From an uncultured Clostridia bacterium (GTDB lineage: Bacteria > Bacillota > Clostridia > Christensenellales > Aristaeellaceae): a stretch of 37,539 nt of DNA. The notes beneath the pieces are model-generated. The model saw only the letters and a program-made list of their open reading frames with translations, made no database searches and was not told where the DNA came from. A program made the translations under genes and the position numbers. Positions 27,521-36,471 of this stretch are shown in pieces; positions within the stretch are counted from its first letter, which is position 1, and each line of letters begins with the position of its first letter. The stretch lies in contig CAMDVP010000003.1 of NCBI GenBank assembly GCA_945877525.1, positions 1 to 37,539 of the forward strand. Direction: 5' to 3'.

Positions 27521-28609
27521 TTATTTGAACCAAAACACGAACGCCGTCGTCTGATGCAGCTCTTCATACCAATACTGGTAGGCAGGCCGGGAAGGCATGG
27601 CCTTCTTGATGCCCTGGTGCAGTGCAGCTTCGTTGTAAGGCTGATCCACCAGAAAATAGATGTACGGGTCCTTCCTGTGATCCTTGATATACCGGCCCGC
27701 ATCGTCATAGGTGGACAGGAATAGGCCGAAGTCCGGCTCAAGGGTGTTGCCAAAGAAGGACGCAAAGGCCATTGTGTTGGAATAGTCGCGGAAATACTGG
27801 TTTCCATGGAACTCATGCGTTTTCATGCGATTGAGTCCGAAGTTAAAATAGGTGTACATGCAGGCGGCGGGATGGTCGGGAATGTTGAAATCATCATAGG
27901 TCACGTCGATCATCTGCCAGTACGGGTGACCCGTAGCGGGATCGGTCAGCCGGATGGCATTCCATTGATGCAGTTTCCCGTCGGCCAAGCCCGCCTGATA
28001 GCCCACGGTGAGCCCCGACAGTCCGCCGATCAGGTAGAAGGCGTCAGCATAGGCGTCGCACTCGCCCGCGCCGTACAGGATAGCGCCATAGGCATTGTTG
28101 TACACGCTGTGTATGTCGTCCCCGGCGGTTTTGTAGGCCACATGCTCAATCAGCCAGTCGTGGATGAAGCGCTCCCTCCGTAGGTCGTTGCCCTTCGTCC
28201 AGGCTTCCTGGGACACATATCCGGCATACTGGAGCAGCTTGTTTTCCTCAGCGGTCATTTCCATGCCGCAGTTCAGCTTTTGCAGCACAGTGAAGCCGGG
28301 CATATAGGCTGCGTCCTCAAACCGCAGCGCATGGGTACGATTGGTGTACGACACTTTGTAATCATACATGCCCAGGGAAAACACCATGCCCCATATCATA
28401 TGATCTTCCTTGACAGCCGCATCCAGAATATCCGCATAGGGCGAACAATCCACCGTGAAGCTGACTTCCAGGCGGTAGACATGATCGGCTATGGCCCCCC
28501 ACAGCCATTCCAGGGCCTCATCGCGCCGGGTCGTGGCCAGAGCCTGCCCGGGAAGCCAGGCTATCACCAGCAGCGCCGCCAGCAACAGGACTGCCATTTT
28601 CCGCTTCAT
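27521..28609 (-). CDS. Secreted transglutaminase-like domain protein
   Basis: Signal peptide MKRKMAVLLLAALLVIAWLPGQALA. Cys/His/Asp triad-like GAGECDAYADAFYLIGGLSGLTVGYQAG, HQWNAIRL, WQMIDVTYDD. Confidence 0.8.
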   Translation of the reverse strand: MKRKMAVLLLAALLVIAWLPGQALATTRRDEALEWLWGAIADHVYRLEVSFTVDCSPYADILDAAVKEDHMIWGMVFSLGMYDYKVSYTNRTHALRFEDAAYMPGFTVLQKLNCGMEMTAEENKLLQYAGYVSQEAWTKGNDLRRERFIHDWLIEHVAYKTAGDDIHSVYNNAYGAILYGAGECDAYADAFYLIGGLSGLTVGYQAGLADGKLHQWNAIRLTDPATGHPYWQMIDVTYDDFNIPDHPAACMYTYFNFGLNRMKTHEFHGNQYFRDYSNTMAFASFFGNTLEPDFGLFLSTYDDAGRYIKDHRKDPYIYFLVDQPYNEAALHQGIKKAMPSRPAYQYWYEELHQTTAFVFWFK

Positions 28610-28639
28610 TTGTGGACAACGCCCCCTCTTTTTGCCCTG

Positions 28640-28669
28640 ATTATAGCAAAGGGCCGACCCCGCTGTCAA
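28640..28669 (-). promoter_or_regulatory. Promoter of the transglutaminase-like gene
   Basis: Minus strand TTGACA (28669-28664), 18 bp spacer, TATAAT (28645-28640). Confidence 0.8.
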
Positions 28670-28773
28670 GCAAGGGCCGGCCTTGATGCTGCCCGCGATA
28701 CCCGGCACAGCCTCCGTTGGACGGTTGGGGCAAACCGTCCCATGCCCTTTCATCATGATGGATGCGCAGCGCG

Positions 28774-30060
28774 CTACAGCCGGTCTTCCTCCATCCTGCG
28801 GGCTTTTCTGCGCAGCACGGTTCCCTGAATGACGCAAAGCATCATCAGCAGCACGCATCCGCCGCCAAGCCCATAGATCAGCCAGGAATCCTCGTCTTCC
28901 TGCCGTAGGGAAGTCTCCGTGTCGTCCATGACCGCAGGCGGCTCCACGGTCAGATTGATGGGCAGGAACAGCGAGGCCGTGTTGCCGTCATGGTCCTCGG
29001 CCTCCACCGACAGCGTGCCGGAGCAGTCTCCCACTGCATCCCTTCCCGGCGTAAGTGTAAGCTGTGCCTGCTTCGTTTCGCCGGGGGCAATCGTCCCTAC
29101 CAGCACGCTCTGCCCATCCGTGACGCCGGGCAGGACTGCCGTGGCCAGCACATTGACCAGATCAGCCCGGCCCATGTTCATCAGCGGCAGGGCGATGGTC
29201 AGGGAATCCCCTGCCACCACGACGCCGGGCATCCTGACGCCGCCCTGCTCCAGGCGCATCTCCTGGGTGACGGGCACGGTGTGGCCCTCCGTCTGGGTAA
29301 ACGCCTGCCCCAGAGAAACCCAATCGACGGTGATCTGCACCACATGCCGCGACACAGCCGCATTCGGTTTCACCGCAACCGGGAAGCTGACGGTCCTGCT
29401 CTCGCCCGGAGCCAGATCGTCCAGGTACAGCACATCGGCGTCCTGGGGGAGAATCTCCCCGCTTTCGTCGCGGATGCGCAGCACAGGCCGCTCCAGGGTC
29501 ACCGTCCTGCAGGGGTTGACCAGCGTCAGACTGATGCGGCTATCCTCACCCGTCTTGAGGTTGGACAGCACGCCGCATATCCGCACACGCGGCATTTCCG
29601 TACCGGACAGGCCGTCCCGGATGCGGAGGGTATAGGGGATATCGGTGCGCAGCGTCTCGCCTGCGGCCGTTTCCCCCGTGATGCGCAGGGTGCAGCCGTA
29701 GTCGCCGTTGCATCGGTCGGCATGCAGGGCCAGCGTCAGCCGTGCAGCGTACACGCCCTCCCTGTTGCGGCGGGCCGTCACGGCCATGGACTGCGGCCTG
29801 AAGGGCGACACGCTTTCATCCTGCACAAGCAGCTCCACGCGGATTGCGTCCATGGCCTTCTCCGACAGGATGGGCAGGATAAGCGTCAGCCTGTTCCCTT
29901 CGATGGACGGCTCGTAGCCCTGAAGCCAGGAGCGGCTCATACCCGGGAGCACCCGCCCCTCGTCCAAGACGAAGGGAGCGGGTTCCTCAGCGCTTCCATG
30001 GAAAAAGGGTGCGAGAAACAGGGCGGTCAGCAAGACCGCAAGGAAGAATTTGGTTTTCAT
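28774..30060 (-). CDS. Secreted/membrane-anchored protein with CARDB/COG1361-like repeats
   Basis: Signal peptide MKTKFFLAVLLTALFLAPFFHGSA. Repeated Ig-like patterns (NLKTGEDSRISLTLVNPCRTVTLERPVLRI; VVAGDSLTIALPLMNMGRADLVNVLATAVLPGV; IAPGETKQAQLTLTPG). C-terminal TM plus basic tail. Confidence 0.7.
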   Translation of the reverse strand: MKTKFFLAVLLTALFLAPFFHGSAEEPAPFVLDEGRVLPGMSRSWLQGYEPSIEGNRLTLILPILSEKAMDAIRVELLVQDESVSPFRPQSMAVTARRNREGVYAARLTLALHADRCNGDYGCTLRITGETAAGETLRTDIPYTLRIRDGLSGTEMPRVRICGVLSNLKTGEDSRISLTLVNPCRTVTLERPVLRIRDESGEILPQDADVLYLDDLAPGESRTVSFPVAVKPNAAVSRHVVQITVDWVSLGQAFTQTEGHTVPVTQEMRLEQGGVRMPGVVVAGDSLTIALPLMNMGRADLVNVLATAVLPGVTDGQSVLVGTIAPGETKQAQLTLTPGRDAVGDCSGTLSVEAEDHDGNTASLFLPINLTVEPPAVMDDTETSLRQEDEDSWLIYGLGGGCVLLMMLCVIQGTVLRRKARRMEEDRL

Positions 30061-30065
30061 CAGCT

Positions 30066-32843
30066 TCACAGCTCCCGTATGTTCTCGATAATGCTGCGGC
30101 CCATCACCCGGCGCAGCTGCCCGCGGACGCCCGCAAGGGCGCACAGGACGTTCAGCGCGGCCATGGGCAGGGCGGCAAGAAGCGCCCATGGGCGGAACAT
30201 CAGGAGCCCCGCCCAACGAATAGCCCCGCAGACCGCCGCGGCCAGGATCAGGCCGCAAACGGCAGCCATCAGCACAGGCAGACGATAGCAGCGCGCCAGA
30301 GCCGTCTCGTCCGCGCCCACTGCCCGGAACGTGCCGACCATCCGTTCATCCGCCCGAATGCGTCGGGCAATGCTCGTCACCTGCATGGACACGGACACCG
30401 CAAAAAACAGCAGCGCCATGCCCCCGAACAGCGCAATGATCTGCATCTGATAGGCGCGATCCTGGCGGCGGGTTTCCAGGCTGTTGGTAAAGGTCATACC
30501 GTGACGGTTGCCAATGCGCTCAATGCGCCGGGCCAGCAGGGCTTCCGTATCCACGTCCGGCGCGGAGGCAAGGCTCACGCAGGCCGACTCCACGCCGTTG
30601 CTTCGCAGGCCCAGGGTCACTGCGCCCTTTTCGGTGGTGATCAGGCAAGGGCAGAAGAACCAGGTTCCGCCAATGTCGAGATGTCCCTTGAGGATACCTC
30701 CCACCACAGGCACAAGGCTTGTCCGTTCCATGCCGCCATAGTAGCTGCGCAGCGCATCCTCACTCATGAGGATGGTGGGGCTGTCCGCCTGTACCCCGGC
30801 AAGCTGCATCAGGGGCAGCGTCTGACCGACGGAAAAGAAATCGTTTATCAGCACGGCGTCCCACTGCGCGGGACTGATTTCATCATCAAAGAACTGGTTG
30901 GTTTGATGCATGCCGCCCCGGTCGCCCTCTGCCCTGGCCACAATGTTCGGCGCATACACCAGCACCTCCCGGCCGCTGTCCAGGGCAGCCAAATCCACAT
31001 CCCCCGCCACCAGGTTTCCGGAAAAGTTTTCATCGTCAAGCGTGGCCACGATGACGGTCATGGGCACCATGTTCTGCTCCACCCCCGTGGCCTGCTGCAG
31101 GGCGCGGTGCTTTGCAGCGTCCAGCTCGGCATCCCTTTTGTGAAATTCATCCGGGAGGTCGAAGCTGCTCTCAATCGAATCCAGATAGGCGGTGTTCAGC
31201 CCGCCGTCTGTGACACGGACGCTGTATCGGGTCTCATAGCCGTTGGCCAGGCGCAGGGGCACATACTGCGTTTGGAAGTAGCCCGGCGTATCGTCGGGCA
31301 GCTGCAGAATGACCCTGGTGCTCAGCCGCATGTCCACCCGGCTGACCAGAGGCAGCGACCGCAGCTGATGCATGTCGCTTTGCGTCAGTCCGGCGCCCGC
31401 TTCCAGCTCCTGGACGAAGGGATCGTTCTCGACCCCTTCCAGCGTCTGCCCGCCCCCGGACAGGATAAACGCCTCCTGATAGCCCAGCGCGCTCCAGTCC
31501 ATCAGCGATGCTATAACACACAGCGTCATCAGGCATATCAGCATCAGCGCAACCATGCAGATGCTGCCCGCCTGACGCAGGGGATGCAGCCGAAACTGCC
31601 GCAGAGCAATCAGCTGGGGACCGTCAAAGGCCCTGCGGCTGTGAAAGCGCCGTGCCCTGCGCAGAAGGGCCGTATCCCGCAAAACCCCCATGGGCGTTTG
31701 CCGGGAGGCCCGCCGCAGCGGCAGTGCGGAGGAGAGAAACACGCACAGGCCGGACACCCCCAGCACAGGCAAAAGCAACCATGGCGAGGGGTGGAAAACC
31801 ATTTTCTCCGGCATCATCCGGGAGAGACCCCAGCAGGTCAGGCAGCCCAGCGCCACGCCCACGGGCAGGGCGATGATCGCCAGCAGCCATGCGTCCCGGC
31901 CCAGAAGCCGCCGGATCTGCCGCCTGGTCGCACCCACGGCACGCAGCATGCCGATGTCCTCGGTTTTCCGATCCAGCATGCTTTCCATGGCGGAGGCAAT
32001 CCCCACGCAGGCGGAAAGCAGCAGCGCACCGCCAAGCATCAGCCATAGCGCGGCCTGTTCGGCCCGCCGCTCCATCTCATACTCCGTGCTGTCATAGGGC
32101 GTGATCCGCCCGGTGACCCGGCTGATGTGGCAGCTCATGTGAAGCAGCCCGTCCTGCCAGTTTTGAATTTGGTTCAGGGTTACCAGGGGCCTGTCGGTCA
32201 TGACCCGATGGACGGTGGCGCTGCCCACCGGAAAGGGCGGATCGTCAGCGGAGATCAGGATAGCGGGTAGCTGAACCGTTCCGAAGCCCGTGGAAAACCA
32301 CCTGTCCGGGTTCAGATAGACGGTCTGCTCGCTAAGGATGCCCACCAGCGTGTAGCTGCGCTGCTCCGAAAGGCCCTCGAAGGGCTGCATGTTCCAGGTG
32401 AAGACATCGCCCACCGCCGCATTTTCCAGACCCAGCTTGTCCAGCGCACTTTGCTCAGCAGCTATTTCACCAGCTTTTTCCGGCATACGCCCCTCCACGC
32501 ACCTGCGGTACATGAGGTGATTTGCCGTTTTGTCATAGTAGCCTGTATAGACATCCGTGTTTTCTACGGACGCCGTCACGTAGATGTGTCCCAGCTGATC
32601 AAACAAATTGCTGGAACGAATCTGTTCATCCGTCACATGGGGGCTGTTCAGCAGGATGGTGTCCGCCCGTCCCAACCGGCGGGCCATTTGCTCGTTACCG
32701 GCTTCCAGCGTGCCATGGATGCACAGCACAGCCGTGCATGCCAGATACACCGCCAGGAAAATACCCGCGGCCAGGCTGGCGTAGGATTTGCGGTAATGCC
32801 TGAGACTGGCCCACGCCACCCTGTTCATGGTGAGGCGTTTCAT
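30066..32843 (-). CDS. ABC transporter permease, FtsX/MacB-like (two FtsX units)
   Basis: 925 aa. N-terminal TM then large extracytoplasmic region, FtsX-like TM blocks (LLSACVGIASAMESMLDRKTEDIGMLRAVGATRRQIRRLLGRDAWLL; FAVSVSMQVTSIARRIRADERMVGTFRAVGADETALARCYRLPV). Confidence 0.9.
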   Translation of the reverse strand: MKRLTMNRVAWASLRHYRKSYASLAAGIFLAVYLACTAVLCIHGTLEAGNEQMARRLGRADTILLNSPHVTDEQIRSSNLFDQLGHIYVTASVENTDVYTGYYDKTANHLMYRRCVEGRMPEKAGEIAAEQSALDKLGLENAAVGDVFTWNMQPFEGLSEQRSYTLVGILSEQTVYLNPDRWFSTGFGTVQLPAILISADDPPFPVGSATVHRVMTDRPLVTLNQIQNWQDGLLHMSCHISRVTGRITPYDSTEYEMERRAEQAALWLMLGGALLLSACVGIASAMESMLDRKTEDIGMLRAVGATRRQIRRLLGRDAWLLAIIALPVGVALGCLTCWGLSRMMPEKMVFHPSPWLLLPVLGVSGLCVFLSSALPLRRASRQTPMGVLRDTALLRRARRFHSRRAFDGPQLIALRQFRLHPLRQAGSICMVALMLICLMTLCVIASLMDWSALGYQEAFILSGGGQTLEGVENDPFVQELEAGAGLTQSDMHQLRSLPLVSRVDMRLSTRVILQLPDDTPGYFQTQYVPLRLANGYETRYSVRVTDGGLNTAYLDSIESSFDLPDEFHKRDAELDAAKHRALQQATGVEQNMVPMTVIVATLDDENFSGNLVAGDVDLAALDSGREVLVYAPNIVARAEGDRGGMHQTNQFFDDEISPAQWDAVLINDFFSVGQTLPLMQLAGVQADSPTILMSEDALRSYYGGMERTSLVPVVGGILKGHLDIGGTWFFCPCLITTEKGAVTLGLRSNGVESACVSLASAPDVDTEALLARRIERIGNRHGMTFTNSLETRRQDRAYQMQIIALFGGMALLFFAVSVSMQVTSIARRIRADERMVGTFRAVGADETALARCYRLPVLMAAVCGLILAAAVCGAIRWAGLLMFRPWALLAALPMAALNVLCALAGVRGQLRRVMGRSIIENIREL

Positions 32844-33532
32844 GCCTGCATCACCCCGCTGTCATGGGCAACCCTGCCGTCCTCCAGCTGAATGACGCGG
32901 TCTGCCTGCTCGGCCACGTTCAGGTCGTGGGTCACCAGCACTAAGGTAATGCCCAGCTCGCGGTTCACATGGCGCAAAAGGGTCAGCACCTCCCGGCCGC
33001 TTTTCCCGTCCAGATTGCCGGTGGGTTCGTCCGCGAACAGAATCGCAGGCTTGTTTGCCAGTGCCCGGGCAATGCTCACGCGCTGCTGCTGGCCGCCGCT
33101 CATGGCCCCGGGCAGATGATTCAGCCTGTCGCGGATGCCCAGCAAATCGATCAGCTGATTCAGATAGGCTTCGTCGGCCCGGCGGTTATCCAGCATCACG
33201 GGTAGAAGGATGTTCTCCCACCCGGTCAGCTCCCGCACCAGGTTGTAGCTTTGAAACACAAAGCCAAACCGGCGGCGGCGCAGCACGGACAGCTGGTTGT
33301 CGCTGTATTTGTACAGCTCGGCGTCCTGATAGATCACCCGGCCGGATGTAGGGTGATCCAGCCCAGACAGCAGATGCAGCAGCGTGGACTTACCGCTGCC
33401 GCTTCGGCCGGTGACGGCGATAAAGCCGCCCTGTTCCAGGGACAGGGACACCTGGTTCAGGGCATACACCTTGTTCTCGCCCGCCTGATAGACCTTGCTG
33501 AGGCTTTCGCATCGCATGATTTCCATCATCAT
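32840..33532 (-). CDS. ABC transporter ATP-binding protein (MacB/LolD-like)
   Basis: Walker A VTGRSGSGKSTLLHLLSGLD, signature MSGGQQQRVSIARALANKPAILFADEPTGNLD. Confidence 0.95.
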   Translation of the reverse strand: MMMEIMRCESLSKVYQAGENKVYALNQVSLSLEQGGFIAVTGRSGSGKSTLLHLLSGLDHPTSGRVIYQDAELYKYSDNQLSVLRRRRFGFVFQSYNLVRELTGWENILLPVMLDNRRADEAYLNQLIDLLGIRDRLNHLPGAMSGGQQQRVSIARALANKPAILFADEPTGNLDGKSGREVLTLLRHVNRELGITLVLVTHDLNVAEQADRVIQLEDGRVAHDSGVMQA

Positions 33533-33588
33533 GACCTCCTTACAGCTATACTCTATCAGCGGAACCTTACGTTCAGGTGACTTCTACC

Positions 33589-34470
33589 TTACGATTTCGC
33601 AAGGTTGAGGATGGGCAATGTCATGACCATCCGCAGCCCGCCGGGAATATTTTCGGCACAGATACTGCCATGGTGCCGGCGAACGATCTCCTTCACGATG
33701 GACAGGCCGATGCCCGCGCCCCTGGTTTCACGGCTGCGGGCGCGGTAGAACCGGTCAAACAGATGCGGCACTTCTTCCTTTTCCACCCCGCCGCCATTGT
33801 CCGACACGGTGCAGAAGAAGGCTGCATCGCTCATCTCCAGATGCACGGTGATCACGCCATCCTCCGGCGTGTGCTCACAGGCGTTCTTCAAAAGGTTCAT
33901 ATACGCCTCGTCCAGCCATTTTCCATCGCAGCGGATGGTTGCCTCGCCCTCGATGCGCAATTGTTTCTGCGGATAGGCAGAAGAAAGCCCCTGCCAGGCA
34001 TCCCTCACAAGGGCCGCGACATCATGCTCTGCAAAGGTAAATTCATACCCGTCCGCGCACAGGCGTTCCAGCCGCAGAAGGGCGTGAATCAGCCGCTCCA
34101 TGCGCTCGATTTGGGCAAGCTGCCCGTCCATGTGAGCGCTCCCGTCCATCTCGCAGAACAGGCGCAGGGAAGCAAGCGGCGTCTTCAGCTGATGGGAGAT
34201 ATCCGCCGTCAGGTCACGGGTAGCGCGGCGCTCCGCCTGCTCCTGTTCCCTTGCCAGCAGCACCTGATTTTCCAGCTCGGCAGCAGCATTCTGCAATAGC
34301 GCCAGCGCATCCTCCCGGACGGAGAAGCGCAGCGGACTGTCCCCGGCGACCAGGAATGATTCCATCTGTTCCGCCAGCTTCCGGATGCGGCAGCGCTGCC
34401 GCAGATACATGACCAGCAGAATCAGCATCGCGATAGATGCAAGCGCTGCCGCCGCCATTAATCCGCCCAC
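33589..34470 (-). CDS. Sensor histidine kinase with single N-terminal TM
   Basis: H-box LTADISHQLKTPLASLRLF, N-box YMNLLKNACEHTPEDG, DNGGGVEKEEVPHLFDRFYRARS, G-box GAGIGLSIVKEIVRRHHG. Confidence 0.93.
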   Translation of the reverse strand: MGGLMAAAALASIAMLILLVMYLRQRCRIRKLAEQMESFLVAGDSPLRFSVREDALALLQNAAAELENQVLLAREQEQAERRATRDLTADISHQLKTPLASLRLFCEMDGSAHMDGQLAQIERMERLIHALLRLERLCADGYEFTFAEHDVAALVRDAWQGLSSAYPQKQLRIEGEATIRCDGKWLDEAYMNLLKNACEHTPEDGVITVHLEMSDAAFFCTVSDNGGGVEKEEVPHLFDRFYRARSRETRGAGIGLSIVKEIVRRHHGSICAENIPGGLRMVMTLPILNLAKS

Positions 34471-35114
34471 TGATACCCCACCCCCCGAACGGTTTTGATG
34501 TGCTCCGCGCCGATTTTTTCCCGCAATCGGCTCACATGAACGGACAGCGTGTTGTCATCAACGAACCGGCTGTCCACATCCCACAGCGCTTCCAGCAGCA
34601 GATTTCGGGGCACAATGCCTGTGCGCTGCATCAGCGCCAGCAGAATGCGGTATTCCGTTAGGGTGAGGGAAATCATTTCGCCATTCCTGCGCACCTGCAT
34701 ATGCGCCTGATCCACCTCGATCCCGCTTCGGGAAAGCACCGGGGAACCCTGATGGCGGCCGGTACGCAGCAGGGCGCGAATGCGGCTGAGCAGTTCCATC
34801 ATGCGGAAGGGCTTGGTCACATAATCATTGCCTCCGGCATCCAGGCCACGTACCACGTCAAGTTCCTCATCTCTGGCAGTTAGGAAGAGAATGGGCACTG
34901 TTGCTCCCGCCTCGCGCCACCGCCTGCACAGGGACACGCCGTCGCCATCCGGGAGGGAAACATCCAGCACAATCAGATCCACCTGGCCGGACAGCCTTTC
35001 ACATGCCTCCTTCGCACAGGCGGCAGAAATCACACGATACCCTTCGCGGGTAAACAGCTCGGTCAATCCTCCCCGCAGGGTATCGTCGTCTTCCACAAGC
35101 AGAATCACAGGCAT
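34458..35114 (-). CDS. OmpR-family response regulator
   Basis: MPVILLVEDDDTLRGGLTELF...DLIVLDVSLPDGDG...LFLTAR...GNDYVTKPFRMMELLSRIRALLR; C-terminal winged helix ending VSRLREKIGAEHIKTVRGVGYQW. Confidence 0.95.
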   Translation of the reverse strand: MPVILLVEDDDTLRGGLTELFTREGYRVISAACAKEACERLSGQVDLIVLDVSLPDGDGVSLCRRWREAGATVPILFLTARDEELDVVRGLDAGGNDYVTKPFRMMELLSRIRALLRTGRHQGSPVLSRSGIEVDQAHMQVRRNGEMISLTLTEYRILLALMQRTGIVPRNLLLEALWDVDSRFVDDNTLSVHVSRLREKIGAEHIKTVRGVGYQWAD

Positions 35115-35159
35115 CGGATGCACTCCTGTTCTGAATTGGTGTATGAGCAATCATCTTGT

Positions 35160-35188
35160 ATTGTATGCGCTGCGCAGGCATACGTCAA
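35160..35188 (-). promoter_or_regulatory. Promoter of the RR-HK-ABC operon with embedded inverted repeat
   Basis: Minus strand TTGACG (35188-35183), 17 bp spacer, TACAAT (35165-35160). GTATGC/GCATAC arms at 35163-35168 and 35178-35183 lie within it. Confidence 0.7.
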
Positions 35189-35264
35189 TCCTGTGGGGCA
35201 AGCGCTTCCTCCATGGCCATTGCACCGCAGGGCCTATGGGAAATGTTTCGCAAAATAAAGAATG

Positions 35265-35300
35265 CCCATCGCTGCGAAATTGGTTTTCCGCAGCGACGGG
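35265..35300 (-). terminator. Stem-loop with U-rich tail on minus strand (terminator-like)
   Basis: CCCATCGCTGCG...CGCAGCGACGGG stem (one G-T wobble), followed on the minus strand by CATTCTTTATTTTGC. Confidence 0.5.
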
Positions 35301-35576
35301 TCTTGACTGAAACGTATATCAGAATGTTTGCTCATGCATGCTTACAGAGAGACGATTCTCTTGCCTCCAGGACACTTCGCGCTTTTTCTTTGACATCATG
35401 GCCATTCCGCAAAAAAGGCTCTGTTTTTCATGAGTTTTTCAGGGGGGGTGGGGATTATTCCCACTCTTTCAGACTTAACACATTCTGTATAATTTTCGTG
35501 TGTCTGATTCCTAGTGGTGACTCTGACTCTCTGTGGTATTCCTATTCCACTACCTGCACAACCTCCGGTTATCATT

Positions 35577-35597
35577 CTGTTATCAGGGTGATAACAG
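35577..35597. repeat. Perfect 9-bp-arm palindrome CTGTTATCA-GGG-TGATAACAG
   Basis: Exact inverted repeat in a non-coding AT-rich gap. A third TTATCA occurs just upstream (ggTTATCA). Confidence 0.7.
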
Positions 35598-35757
35598 GGG
35601 AGACTGTTTTGCTGTGGCGGATTGAGAATTCCCATAAGTATAGTATAGCGCAGAACGGGTGCTGATGCAAGAGAAAAGACATTTTGGGATCAGTACCTTT
35701 GAAGTCCGCCTGAGTATTTTGCAGTTTATGAATACAAGAATTTCAACAGCAGCGATA

Positions 35758-36471
35758 TTATTCGAAATTGGAATCCATGTAATCCAACTTACTTTCGTTC
35801 AACAGTTTCTTGCGCTCCTGCCATTGAGGCATGTGCGGATCTAAAACAGCGACAAATTCTGGGCCATGATTTTTGACTTTCAGGTGCGCCAGCTCATGCA
35901 GGATTACATACTCGAGGCACTCTATTGGCTTCTTCGCCAACTGCAGATTCAGCCATATTTTTCGGGTGTTTGTGTTGCAAGTGCCCCATTTGGTGGTCAT
36001 GTATTTGCTTTGCCATCCGCTGCAATACAGGCCGGTAATCTTTTCCCACTTGGGAAGATACTTTGCAACCTCTCGTTTTAACTGTTCTCGATACCACTCG
36101 TTGACAAACGCCTCGCGTTGCTTTGCCGTACTTTCCTTACGGACTGTCAGGATAGCTTTGTCGCCAGAGAACACAAGAGAATTCCCTTTGTAGCTATACT
36201 CGACCTGCAGAAAGTACTGCCTCCCCCAAACATACAGCGATTCTCCAGAAACAAACTGTCGCGCGCTTTGGCGTGGCTGCTGTTGAAACTTCTCCCGCTG
36301 TTTTTTAATCCAGCCAAGTTTTGTCCGAACAAACATCGTGATTGCTTCATCTGTCAGTCTCACAGGTGCTGACACACGAACTCTACCGTCTGGTGGCAGC
36401 ACAGAGAGATGCATGTTCTTAATGTCTTTTCTGATAACTTCCACAGAAATATTGGAAACAACTATCTGCAT
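35758..36471 (-). CDS. YgjP/DUF45-like zinc metallopeptidase (SprT/M48-related)
   Basis: 237 aa with KWGTCNTNTRKIWLNLQLAKKPIECLEYVILHELAHLKVKNHGPEFVAVLDPHMPQW. HELxH...NHxxxF zinc site of the DUF45 family. Confidence 0.9.
   Translation of the reverse strand: MQIVVSNISVEVIRKDIKNMHLSVLPPDGRVRVSAPVRLTDEAITMFVRTKLGWIKKQREKFQQQPRQSARQFVSGESLYVWGRQYFLQVEYSYKGNSLVFSGDKAILTVRKESTAKQREAFVNEWYREQLKREVAKYLPKWEKITGLYCSGWQSKYMTTKWGTCNTNTRKIWLNLQLAKKPIECLEYVILHELAHLKVKNHGPEFVAVLDPHMPQWQERKKLLNESKLDYMDSNFE

Noticed and set aside
30009-32048. 679-aa plus-strand ORF
   Set aside because: Antisense to the FtsX permease; compositionally an artefact.
35156-35665. 169-aa plus-strand ORF in the AT-rich gap
   Set aside because: No plausible RBS or domain, runs through the RR promoter and the palindromes; low-complexity translation.
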